From positions 1 through 5,423 of the forward strand of contig DVHA01000157.1 of NCBI GenBank assembly GCA_018712425.1: DNA of 5,423 bases, in the 5' to 3' direction. Positions 1 to 5,001 of this stretch are shown one piece after another. The translations under genes were made by a program, and so were the position numbers. Below the pieces are notes generated by a model that worked only from the letters and a program-made list of their open reading frames with translations, was not told where the DNA came from and made no database searches. The stretch's first letter is position 1. Every line of letters begins with the position of its first letter. This DNA comes from Candidatus Faecivivens stercoravium (GTDB lineage: Bacteria; Bacillota; Clostridia; Oscillospirales; Ruminococcaceae).

Positions 1-118
1 CGCGGGAGTGGAGAGGGCAGAGCCCTTTCCCAGGCTGTCACCTAACGTACTTCCGAAGCTGACCACGGCTTCTCCGCCCGAAACAGAGTGTGCGCAGCAC
101 CCAAAGAATAATCCAAAC
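1..118. other. Non-coding flank with short hairpins
   Basis: No convincing gene is seen here. An open frame runs rightwards through it into the permease gene, but it is the antisense of that gene and has no ribosome binding site. GGGC 15-18 can pair with GCCC 22-25 around an AGA loop. An interrupted outer stem is possible between 3-14 (CGGG, GGAGA) and 71-80 (TCTCC, CCCG), which would resemble the branched folds seen elsewhere in the window, but it is short and imperfect. The right part contains a repeat described separately. Confidence 0.4.
88..105 (+). repeat. Short dispersed repeat, copy 1
   Basis: The 18 bases match, with one missing base, the 19 bases on the opposite strand at 3321-3339 (GTGTGC then GCAGCACCCAAA). 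This copy lies just before the permease terminator. The other copy lies beside the inverted structured pair, so the two are probably remnants or ends of one repeat family. Confidence 0.5.
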
Positions 119-147
119 AAAAACCCCGGAAGTTTGACCTTCCGGGG
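116..147 (-). terminator. Intrinsic terminator of the permease gene
   Basis: A perfect 9-base-pair stem, CCCCGGAAG at 124-132 against CTTCCGGGG at 139-147, has a 6-base loop. Read on the minus strand it begins 6 bases after the permease stop codon and ends in TTTTTGTTT. The plus-strand side also has a T run (151-155), so it could stop transcription from both directions. Confidence 0.88.
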
Positions 148-153
148 CAATTT

Positions 154-1572
154 TTATTCCGCTTTTTCCGCCGGTTCCGCCGGCGCTTCTTTTTTATCCT
201 TCGGGATGACAAGGTTCATGACAATCGCCGCGCAGGCCGCCGGGACAATGCCGGAGCCGCCAAAGACGAACTGCACCGCCTGCGGCATGAAGGAGAGGAC
301 CCCCTCGCTGCTGCCGAGCCCGTAACCGAAGCCGATGGCGACCGAGACAATGGTGATCGTCCGGGCGGTGACCGGCTCTTTGGTGATCAGCTGGATGCCG
401 GACATGATGATCGACGCGAACATCATGACCGCGGCGCCGCCGAGGACCGGCTGGGGCATAATCGAAACCACCGCCGCCAGCTTCGGCAGCAGCCCGCAGA
501 GCACCAGGAAGCAGGCGCCAATGCCGATGCAGAAGCGGTTGACAATCTTGGTCATTGTAATCAGCCCGACGTTCTGGGCAAACGAGGTGTTCGGCAGCAC
601 GCCGAAAATCGAAGCGAGGGAGGAGCCCAGCCCGTCGCACATGACCGCCCCCCGCAGTTCGCGGTCAGAGGGCTCCCGGCCGAGGCCGCCTTCGGTGATG
701 GCGGAGGTGTCGCCGACCGTTTCCACCGCCGAGACGATAAACATGATGCACATCGGGATGATGGCGGTCAGTTCAAAGTGCATCTCCACCGGCAGAAAGT
801 GGGGAAGCGAGAACCAGGACGCTTCCGCCACCACGCTCCAGTCCAGCACCCAGGACGCCGTCTGGGTCACCCCGCCGGCGTCGACATAGGTGGTGGGAAG
901 GAACAGCCCCATAATGCCGCAGACAATGTAGCCGGCGATGATGCCGAAGAGGATCGCCGAGTTGCTGGTAACCCCTTTGGTGAAGTGCTTGAAGATGATG
1001 ATGACGATGAGGACAACCGCGCCGACCGCCATGTTCGGGATCGACCCGTAGTCCCCTACCCCGCTGCCGCCGGCAAAGGAGGAGATGCCGACCGAAATCA
1101 GCGAAAGGCCGATCGACAAAACGACGGTGCCGGTGACGACCGACGGGAAAAATTTGCGGATGGGTTTGGTAAAGAGCCCCAGCACCGCTTCCAGCAGGCC
1201 GCCGACCAGGCTCGCCCCCATCAGCGTCCCGTAAGCCAGCACCCCGCCGCCCATCATCGAGATGATGTTGTTGCTGATGCCGATGAAGCCGGAACTGGTG
1301 CCCATGACGATCGGGAGCTTGGCGCCGACCGGGCCGATGGTAAACAGCTGCACCAGCGTGACGATACCGGCCACCAGCATCGCGTTCTGGAGGAGCGAGA
1401 CCTGCAGGTCCTGTAAGTTGCAGGCCCCGGTAATCAGGATGACCGGCGTGAGGTTACCGGCAAACATCGCCAGCACATGCTGAAGCCCCAGAAGCGCCGC
1501 GCTTCCAAAGGGGACCCGCCCGTCCAGCTTGTAGGCGTTATCCATGCTGGGGGCGGAGGTTTTTTCGGACAT
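154..1572 (-). CDS. pbuX: NCS2-family xanthine/uracil permease (PbuX-like)
   Basis: This is an integral membrane nucleobase:cation symporter of the NCS2 (uracil/xanthine permease) family, importing a purine base, most likely xanthine, across the cytoplasmic membrane. The product is 472 residues from the preferred start, with 12-14 hydrophobic segments. Numbering from the upstream ATG at 1578, it shows the N-terminal GLQHVLAMFAG (31-41), the acidic pair in SAVETVGD (E286, D290), D315 in MCDGLG, NTSFAQNVGL (330-339), and the family signature MPQPVLGG (374-381) followed by an F and a distal G. The QN at 335-336 matches the Gln-Asn of xanthine/urate carriers such as XanQ, where uracil carriers such as UraA have Glu, so xanthine is favoured over uracil. 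The N-terminus is polar and the tail is charged (EAPAEPAEKAE). Start: two ATGs, at 1578 and 1572, are in frame, and AAGGAG lies 1 base from the first but 7 from the second, so 1572 is chosen. The gene has its own promoter and terminator. Substrate is inferred; guanine/hypoxanthine or uric acid remain possible. Confidence 0.9.
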   Translation of the reverse strand: MSEKTSAPSMDNAYKLDGRVPFGSAALLGLQHVLAMFAGNLTPVILITGACNLQDLQVSLLQNAMLVAGIVTLVQLFTIGPVGAKLPIVMGTSSGFIGISNNIISMMGGGVLAYGTLMGASLVGGLLEAVLGLFTKPIRKFFPSVVTGTVVLSIGLSLISVGISSFAGGSGVGDYGSIPNMAVGAVVLIVIIIFKHFTKGVTSNSAILFGIIAGYIVCGIMGLFLPTTYVDAGGVTQTASWVLDWSVVAEASWFSLPHFLPVEMHFELTAIIPMCIMFIVSAVETVGDTSAITEGGLGREPSDRELRGAVMCDGLGSSLASIFGVLPNTSFAQNVGLITMTKIVNRFCIGIGACFLVLCGLLPKLAAVVSIMPQPVLGGAAVMMFASIIMSGIQLITKEPVTARTITIVSVAIGFGYGLGSSEGVLSFMPQAVQFVFGGSGIVPAACAAIVMNLVIPKDKKEAPAEPAEKAE

Positions 1573-1579
1573 TTCCATT

Positions 1580-1585
1580 CTCCTT
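1580..1585 (-). promoter_or_regulatory. Ribosome binding site deciding the permease start
   Basis: AAGGAG on the minus strand lies 7 bases before the ATG at 1572 but only 1 base before the ATG at 1578. The spacing makes the inner ATG the likely start. Confidence 0.7.
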
Positions 1586-1604
1586 CTGAAAAGAATTTAC
1601 GACC

Positions 1605-1643
1605 GGTTTACAGGCGGGTGAACATCCCGTAAAACCCCGTTCA
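1605..1643 (-). promoter_or_regulatory. Leader inverted repeat, possible operator or hairpin
   Basis: On the minus strand TGAAC (1643-1639) and GTTCA (1623-1619) form inverted half-sites 15 bases apart, covering about +2 to +26 of the predicted transcript. Firmicute PurR boxes have paired CGAAC/GTTCG-type half-sites at comparable spacing, so a purine repressor site is conceivable, but the flanks do not match closely. Overlapping it, GGTTTTA (1636-1630) can pair with TAAACC (1610-1605) with one bulged base, enclosing CGGG/CCCG, so this may instead be an RNA hairpin. No purine riboswitch core is visible. Confidence 0.28.
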
Positions 1644-1651
1644 TAAAAGCT

Positions 1652-1680
1652 ATCATACCAATTTTTATGCCGAAATGCAA
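1652..1680 (-). promoter_or_regulatory. Sigma-70/SigA promoter of the permease gene
   Basis: Minus-strand TTGCAT (1680-1675) and TATGAT (1657-1652) are separated by exactly 17 bases. Transcription would start near 1645, giving a leader of about 70 bases. It lies downstream of the nif3 terminator, so the permease is probably its own unit. Confidence 0.75.
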
Positions 1681-1715
1681 GGAAAAAGGCGGTTTTGGGC
1701 AAAGATTTGCCGAAT

Positions 1716-1747
1716 AAACAAAAAATCCGCCCGTAACGGACGGATTT
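1716..1747 (-). terminator. Intrinsic terminator of the trmK-nif3 unit
   Basis: AAATCCGCCCG (1723-1733) pairs with CGGACGGATTT (1737-1747) around a 3-base loop; the single irregular pair is a U-G wobble in the minus-strand RNA. The minus-strand RNA continues the stem's TTT into a T run and then GTTT. It lies about 30 bases after the nif3 stop codon. Confidence 0.85.
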
Positions 1748-1778
1748 CTGGCTGTACAGGCTCCCCGGGCGGGCCGTT

Positions 1779-2534
1779 TTAAAAGGTATAATACCGGAAG
1801 GAGGGCCGGCAGCTCCCGGCCTCTACAAACTGCACCTCCGGGAATTCCCCGGCGAGGAGGGAACGCATCAGCGGCAGGAAATGCCGCTCGGTCTCAAAAT
1901 GCCCGGCGTCAATGCAGCTTAACCCCGCATTCCCGGCGTCGATTACCTGGTCGTGCTTGAAGTCGCCGGAGATGAGCAAATCGTCCCCCCGCCGGATAGC
2001 GTCATGGACCATGCTCCCGCCCCCGCCGCAGCAGAGCATCACCTTCCGCACCGGCTTCCCGGCATCATACGCCCGGAGCCCCTGGAGGGAAAGCGCCTCG
2101 GCCAGATGACCGATCACCCGTTCCAGCGGCATCGGTTCCGGCAGCCGCCCTTCCCCGGCGCAGGGGTCCTCCGGCAGCGGCTGGAAGTCTAAAAGCCCGA
2201 TCTTCCGGGCGAGGGCGGCGTTTAAGTGGGCCTTGTCCATGTTGGTGTGGGCGGAGATGACGGCAATCCGCCGGGAGAGCAGTTCCCCCTGCACCGAGCC
2301 GAAGGGGATGCTTTTGAGCGGGTGGAAGATGACCGGATGGTGGCTGATCATCAGCGGGCACCCCTTTTCCGCCGCCTCCTGTACCGCCTCCAGCGTGACG
2401 TCGAGGGTCAAAAGGGCGCGGGAGACCTCGATCTCCGGGGCACCGATTAAAAGCCCGACGTTGTCAAAGCTCTCGCAGCTGTCAAACGGCGCCAGGCGGT
2501 CGATTTCCTCGTAAATTGCTCCGATTGTGGCCAT
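1779..2534 (-). CDS. nif3: Nif3-like dinuclear metal centre protein (YqfO/YbgI family)
   Basis: This is a cytoplasmic protein of the Nif3/YbgI family, which forms ring-shaped oligomers with a two-metal site. Some members are annotated as GTP cyclohydrolase I type 2, but the true reaction is uncertain. Numbering from the ATG at 2540, the metal ligands are visible: H67-H68 in ISHHP, H98 and D102 in AHTNMD, and H214 with E218 in DAGHFETE. FDNVGLLIG (25-33) is the usual N-terminal motif. At about 250 residues it is the short form, like E. coli YbgI, and lacks the insert of roughly 120 residues found in Bacillus YqfO. Start: the ATG at 2540 overlaps the trmK stop as ATGA, but AAAGGGG lies 1 base from it and 7 bases from the ATG at 2534, so 2534 is preferred. 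It follows trmK in one transcript, an arrangement also known in Bacillus (yqfN-yqfO). Confidence 0.92.
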   Translation of the reverse strand: MATIGAIYEEIDRLAPFDSCESFDNVGLLIGAPEIEVSRALLTLDVTLEAVQEAAEKGCPLMISHHPVIFHPLKSIPFGSVQGELLSRRIAVISAHTNMDKAHLNAALARKIGLLDFQPLPEDPCAGEGRLPEPMPLERVIGHLAEALSLQGLRAYDAGKPVRKVMLCCGGGGSMVHDAIRRGDDLLISGDFKHDQVIDAGNAGLSCIDAGHFETERHFLPLMRSLLAGEFPEVQFVEAGSCRPSFRYYTF

Positions 2535-2536
2535 CT

Positions 2537-3238
2537 TCATTCCCCTTTCTGTTTCCGGGCGGCGAGGATTTCCCGCAGCCCGGCTGTCAGTGTCTCCGCT
2601 TCCGCAATCTCCGACGGATTGGGGCTGGCGGAAGCAGAGAGCCCTCTCAGCCGCTTCTCCTCGCGGCCAAGCAGCGTTTCCAGATAGGTGCAGGCATCCT
2701 CCCCCTCGTCCTCCGACGACCGGCCCACGAGGGCGTAGAGCGGCGGACAGGGGATTTTTTCACCGGTGAAGGCGGCCTGGATGACCGCGTACGCCTTCCC
2801 GGCGGCGACGGCGCATCTTTCCTGACGGATGGCAAACCCGTTTTCGCAGAGCCACTGCCGCAGGTAGGGCGCCTGGGTCATCGGCTGGAGCAGCAGGTTG
2901 ACGCCGCCCAGTTCCGATACCCGCCGGGAGAGGATTTCGGCGATCAGCTGCCCGCCCATCCCGGCGATGATGATGTCGGTAATCCCTGCAAGCGGCAGGC
3001 CGTCCAGCCCGTCCGCCAGCCGGGTCTCGATCTGCCCTTCCAGCCCGTTTTCCCGGACGCACCGCCTGGCGGAGTCCAGCGGCCCCGGCCGGACGTCGGT
3101 AGCGAGCATCGAAAGGGCAGCGCCACTCTGCACCAGCGCCACCGGGAGATAGCCGTGGTCGGTCCCGACGTCAATCCCCCGGCCGCCGGGGGTGAAGAGG
3201 GAGGCGATGACCGAGAGGCGTTTATCTAAGTGCTGCAT
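2537..3238 (-). CDS. trmK: tRNA (adenine(22)-N1)-methyltransferase TrmK
   Basis: This enzyme uses S-adenosylmethionine to methylate N1 of adenine 22 in the D arm of certain tRNAs. At 233 residues it has the normal family length. The N-terminal Rossmann-like domain shows motif I, DVGTDHGYLP (23-32), an acidic residue D48 ending the second strand for the cofactor ribose, ADGL (75-78), and the family-typical IAGMGG (91-96) and LLLQPM (115-120). The last 70 residues or so are charged and helical, matching the coiled-coil-like C-terminal domain of TrmK. The ATG at 3238 is preceded by AAAGGAG with a 6-base gap. Its stop overlaps the first possible nif3 start, suggesting translational coupling. An intrinsic terminator sits immediately ahead of the ribosome binding site with no promoter visible between, so expression may depend on read-through or attenuation. 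Confidence 0.95.
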   Translation of the reverse strand: MQHLDKRLSVIASLFTPGGRGIDVGTDHGYLPVALVQSGAALSMLATDVRPGPLDSARRCVRENGLEGQIETRLADGLDGLPLAGITDIIIAGMGGQLIAEILSRRVSELGGVNLLLQPMTQAPYLRQWLCENGFAIRQERCAVAAGKAYAVIQAAFTGEKIPCPPLYALVGRSSEDEGEDACTYLETLLGREEKRLRGLSASASPNPSEIAEAETLTAGLREILAARKQKGE

Positions 3239-3257
3239 CGGAAGCTCCTTTCAATCT

Positions 3258-3288
3258 AAAAACAAACGGGCTGGAAGACCCAGCCCGT
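3258..3288 (-). terminator. Intrinsic terminator in the trmK leader
   Basis: ACGGGCTGG (3266-3274) pairs perfectly with CCAGCCCGT (3280-3288) around a 5-base loop. On the minus strand the stem is followed by TTGTTTTTA. The trmK Shine-Dalgarno begins only about 6 bases later, so the terminator is either the end of an upstream unit or an attenuator within the trmK leader. Confidence 0.8.
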
Positions 3289-3295
3289 CAGCTTG

Positions 3296-3314
3296 TCAAA
3301 AAAGTCTTTTTTGA
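3296..3314. repeat. A/T-rich palindrome, left outer end
   Basis: TCAAAAAA (3296-3303) is the perfect complement of TTTTTTGA (3307-3314) around GTC. A counterpart lies at 3608-3627, so the two bracket the inverted pair of structured elements. Confidence 0.6.
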
Positions 3315-3320
3315 GCATTT

Positions 3321-3339
3321 TTTGGGTGCTGCTGCACAC
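3321..3339 (-). repeat. Short dispersed repeat, copy 2
   Basis: The minus-strand 19-mer GTGTGCAGCAGCACCCAAA matches 88-105 on the plus strand except for one deleted base. It contains a small hairpin, GTGC (3326-3329) with GCAC (3334-3337). Next to it CTTGC (3344-3348) pairs with GCAAG (3352-3356). Confidence 0.5.
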
Positions 3340-3361
3340 CGGTCTTGCTTCGCAAGCCCTT

Positions 3362-3427
3362 AGAAAATTGTTTGCGGGCCGTACGGCATGGCCCGCATTT
3401 CGTGCAGGCACGAAACCACAATTTTCT
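3362..3427 (-). repeat. Three-way-junction element, copy A
   Basis: A 10-base-pair perfect outer stem (AGAAAATTGT 3362-3371 with ACAATTTTCT 3418-3427) encloses two perfect hairpins. In minus orientation they are TTTCGTGC against GCACGAAA with a CT loop (3415-3398), then TGCGGGCC against GGCCCGCA with a 9-base loop ATGCCGTAC (3397-3373). The 46-base core, from GG (3417) to A (3372), has exactly the same segment lengths as copy B. It is a repeated structured element; whether it acts as RNA or as DNA is unknown. Confidence 0.75.
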
Positions 3428-3489
3428 GGGGTAGCCTCTTTTCGGGAAAGTGGGCGATATGCTGCAACTGCAAATAGAGGTACAACCTG

Positions 3490-3557
3490 TGAAAAAGCGC
3501 GGTTTCCCGCCTGCGGGAAATGCCGGCCACGCCGTATGGCCGGCAAGCGGTTTTTCA
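3490..3557 (+). repeat. Three-way-junction element, copy B
   Basis: In plus orientation the outer stem is TGAAAAA (3490-3496) with TTTTTCA (3551-3557), one G-G mismatch, then CGC with GCG. Inside are TTTCCCGC against GCGGGAAA with a CT loop (3503-3520) and TGCCGGCC against GGCCGGCA with loop ACGCCGTAT (3521-3545). Compared with copy A, three base pairs differ and all three stay paired; the other two core differences lie in the 9-base loop. The outer stem has diverged in sequence but not in position. The upstream flank AGAGGTACAACC (3476-3487) also resembles copy A's flank. Confidence 0.75.
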
Positions 3558-3596
3558 GGCGTTCGGATTCTATCCGGACGCCGGGGCTCATGCCCC
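3558..3596. repeat. Two tandem hairpins beside copy B
   Basis: GGCGTTCGGAT (3558-3568) pairs with ATCCGGACGCC (3572-3582) over 11 positions with one wobble and a 3-base loop. Directly after it GGGGC (3583-3587) pairs with GCCCC (3592-3596) around TCAT. Two weaker hairpins occupy the mirror position next to copy A. Confidence 0.65.
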
Positions 3597-3716
3597 TTCC
3601 ATTCCCGCGATTTTTTGAAAAAAATCGAGTAAAACTTTTAATTCTTCCCACGTTTCTTTTGTAGCTTTAACGCCAGCGCCGATTTTTACGTTTTCGCCAA
3701 ATTTGTTTTTCGACAG
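3588..3716 (-). pseudogene. Possible gene remnant or unannotated small ORF
   Basis: A 42-codon open frame starts right after a TGA (3719-3717) and reads like real protein: it opens LSKNKFGENVKIGAG, continues with a charged amphipathic stretch containing TWEELKVLLDFFQKI, and stops at TGA 3590-3588. It has no ATG, GTG or TTG at its head (the first codon is CTG), and no convincing ribosome binding site. The DNA is much more A/T-rich than its neighbours. Its last codons overlap the A/T palindrome and its stop lies in the loop of a hairpin. I do not recognise the family. A truncated fragment of a transferred gene is as likely as a functional peptide, and chance cannot be excluded. Confidence 0.28.
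3608..3627. repeat. A/T-rich palindrome, right outer end
   Basis: CGATTTTTT (3608-3616) is the perfect complement of AAAAAATCG (3619-3627) with a 2-base loop. It mirrors the palindrome at 3296-3314. Confidence 0.6.
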
Positions 3717-3718
3717 TC

Positions 3719-3752
3719 AGAGGGCGCCTTCCGGGAAAGGAAGGCGCCCTCT
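3719..3752. terminator. Strong 14-base-pair hairpin after the 141-residue gene
   Basis: AGAGGGCGCCTTCC (3719-3732) pairs perfectly with GGAAGGCGCCCTCT (3739-3752) around GGGAAA. It begins 5 bases after the stop codon of the minus-strand gene, as a terminator would, but the minus-strand RNA has no U run after the stem. The plus-strand side is followed by CTGTTTTAT, so it fits better as a terminator for rightward transcription, or as a stabilising 3' end after processing. Confidence 0.6.
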
Positions 3753-3757
3753 CTGTT

Positions 3758-4183
3758 TTATAGAAATTGCTTCATCTGCTCGATGTTCTGCTGCTCGGCC
3801 GCCAGCAGCTTCCCCGCCAGCTTCCGCACCGCCTTATCCTCGCCCTCATATTCGCCCAGCCGTTTGGTGATCCGGGTGAGGCCCATCGCGTTGCCCTGGA
3901 TCATCATCTCGGCGATATGGCCGGGGGTGTTTTCCTTCATCAGGTTTCCGACGGCGCCCATTTTGGCCGACAGTTTGGCCATCGCCGACGGGCTGGCCGG
4001 TTCCCCGCCCCGCTGCCGCAGCATCTCGATCGCCTCGCTGCGGATGTGGTCGTATTCCGAGAGCTGGCTTTGCAGCGCCTCCCGGATCGGGCCGCTGTGG
4101 GCCCCTTCCAGTACCTTTAAAATCCCGTCGACCCCCATGTCCGCGTTCTGGTAGATGCAGGATAAAAGCTCTTTATCATCCAA
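3758..4183 (-). CDS. Conserved clostridial-type helical protein, function unknown
   Basis: This is a 141-residue soluble protein with no signal peptide or membrane segment. The sequence is almost wholly helical in character: heptad-like stretches around residues 1-26, 32-58, 66-83, 88-107 and 113-141, broken by the glycine/proline linker RGGEPASPS (57-65). This suggests a four-helix bundle of ferritin-like type, but the paired ExxH di-iron motifs are not evident, so metal binding is not claimed. I associate this pattern (start DDKELL, middle IAEMMIQGNAMG, end EQMKQFL) with uncharacterised proteins of Clostridia; a database search would settle it. The start is TTG at 4183, supported by a full AAAGGAGGT 8 bases upstream; no in-frame ATG is better. 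It lies 61 bases after tspO on the same strand, with no clear promoter between, so the two may be cotranscribed. Confidence 0.82.
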   Translation of the reverse strand: MDDKELLSCIYQNADMGVDGILKVLEGAHSGPIREALQSQLSEYDHIRSEAIEMLRQRGGEPASPSAMAKLSAKMGAVGNLMKENTPGHIAEMMIQGNAMGLTRITKRLGEYEGEDKAVRKLAGKLLAAEQQNIEQMKQFL

Positions 4184-4190
4184 GCCGGTT

Positions 4191-4199
4191 ACCTCCTTT
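4191..4199 (-). promoter_or_regulatory. Ribosome binding site supporting a TTG start
   Basis: Minus-strand AAAGGAGGT is close to the full anti-Shine-Dalgarno complement and lies 8 bases before TTG 4183-4181. The ATG at 4180 is out of frame with the long reading frame, so the rare TTG start is well supported. Confidence 0.8.
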
Positions 4200-4244
4200 A
4201 GGTTTGGTAACGGCAGTATGGGCAGTTAAAAGGCTTTTATGCAG

Positions 4245-4709
4245 TCAGGAAAGGGTAAAGACCCCCCAGCAGAGATACCCCGCATACAAAACCCAGAGGA
4301 TATAGGGAAGGAGCAGCGCGGCCGCCGGCGCCGACGCCCGCCGGCTGAGGAAGGCCAGCAGTACCACCGCGGCCAGCAATACCGCCAGCTCCACCAGCGC
4401 CCAGCCGAACCAGGTAAGCCGGAAGAAGATAAAGGGCCAGATGCCGCTTAAAACCAGCTGGATCCAGTAAACCTGCCGCCGCAGCGGGCTGTCCCCGCTT
4501 TCACACCGGCAGAGGTAGTCGGACACCCCCATCATCAGGTAGAGCACCGTCCAGACGATGGGAAAGAGGATCCCCGGCGGCGAAAAGGGCGGTTTCGGCA
4601 GCAGCGCGTAGAGTTCCCGCATCGACCCGCCCCCCGCCAGCACCGACCCCAGGAAACCCACGCCCAGCGGAATCAAAAGGCATCGAAGCAAAAGTTTGAC
4701 CCGAATCAT
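4245..4709 (-). CDS. tspO: TspO/MBR (peripheral benzodiazepine receptor) family protein
   Basis: This is a five-helix membrane protein of the TspO family, whose members bind tetrapyrroles such as haem and protoporphyrin and affect porphyrin handling and stress responses. The product is 154 residues, the usual length. Hydrophobic helices lie near 5-24, 45-64, 78-96, 100-121 and 128-150. Family signatures are KPPFSPPG (39-46) with W53, QLVLSGIWPFIFF (84-96) and PYILWVLYAGYL (135-146) with W139. Three family-typical positions differ: Phe 42 where Trp is common in the WSPPG motif, Ser 88 where Asn is usual, and Cys 147 where Asn often follows the last motif. Ligand binding may thus be altered; this is inference. 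The frame is open up to 4895, but GGAGG 8 bases before the ATG at 4709 fixes the start there, and a probable promoter lies inside the extra stretch. The 141-residue gene follows on the same strand. Confidence 0.9.
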   Translation of the reverse strand: MIRVKLLLRCLLIPLGVGFLGSVLAGGGSMRELYALLPKPPFSPPGILFPIVWTVLYLMMGVSDYLCRCESGDSPLRRQVYWIQLVLSGIWPFIFFRLTWFGWALVELAVLLAAVVLLAFLSRRASAPAAALLLPYILWVLYAGYLCWGVFTLS

Positions 4710-4741
4710 AGCACACACCTCCGGCATCATCTGTCGGGGGT

Positions 4742-4771
4742 AGTATATGCCCCGGAAGGCGGTTTTATGAA
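4742..4771 (-). promoter_or_regulatory. Probable tspO promoter
   Basis: Minus-strand TATACT (4747-4742) is a good -10 box. TTCATA (4771-4766), a 4 of 6 match to TTGACA, lies 18 bases upstream. The transcript would start near 4735, leaving a short leader that includes the tspO ribosome binding site. Confidence 0.5.
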
Positions 4772-4972
4772 AAGGCGCAGAAAGCATCCCGGAAAACAGC
4801 TGTACGCCCTCCGGCAGCGGCCCTAAAAACGGGCTTTGGGAAAAAGAGACAGCTTTTGCCGCATACCCGCGGCAGCTGGCTGAAAATGCTGTCAAACAGC
4901 CGGGAGACGCCCCGTAATTCGTCGAATGGTGTCGATTTGCACAAATATAAATGTTAATTTTTGTAGATTATG

Positions 4973-5001
4973 TTGCAATTTGGCCGGAGATGTGCTATAA
5001 T
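4973..5001 (+). promoter_or_regulatory. Strong SigA promoter of the 48-residue gene
   Basis: TTGCAA (4973-4978), a 17-base spacer and a perfect TATAAT (4996-5001) with the extended -10 bases TGC in front. An A/T-rich stretch lies upstream. The start would be near 5008, giving a leader of about 25 bases. Confidence 0.85.

Larger units (their letters stand above)
3239..3757. other. Long gene-free region rich in inverted repeats
   Basis: About 520 bases separate trmK from the 141-residue gene. Open frames cross it on both strands (minus 3256-3651, plus 3293-3664), but they run straight through perfect palindromes, have no good ribosome binding site, and give low-complexity, arginine- and cysteine-rich products, so I treat them as chance. 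In order the stretch holds the terminator ahead of trmK, an A/T palindrome, small hairpins, two inverted three-way-junction elements, two more hairpins, a second A/T palindrome, an AT-rich frame that may be a gene remnant, and a long perfect hairpin after the 141-residue gene. Confidence 0.75.

Noticed and set aside
8..325. Plus-strand open frame at the left edge
   Set aside because: Most of it is antisense to the permease 3' end, it crosses the terminator, and it has no ribosome binding site.
778..1416. Long plus-strand frame opposite the permease gene
   Set aside because: It is an Asp/Arg-rich shadow of the GC-rich permease gene, with no family features, no promoter and no ribosome binding site.
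1573..1720. Purine riboswitch ahead of the permease
   Set aside because: The conserved three-helix purine aptamer core and loop sequences are not found in the short leader; only a simple stem-loop is visible.
3296..3627. CRISPR array
   Set aside because: There are only two inverted, diverged copies and no series of direct repeats with regular spacers.
3239..3660. T-box leader ahead of trmK
   Set aside because: The T-box sequence with its GGGTGG core is not present on the minus strand.
3256..3664. Overlapping open frames on both strands through the structured region
   Set aside because: They run through perfect palindromes, give unstructured Arg/Cys-rich products and lack ribosome binding sites. 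The compensatory changes in the repeats fit selection on pairing, not on these frames.
4710..4895. 62-residue N-terminal extension of TspO
   Set aside because: The family starts at the ATG at 4709, which has a well-spaced GGAGG, and a probable promoter lies inside the extension.
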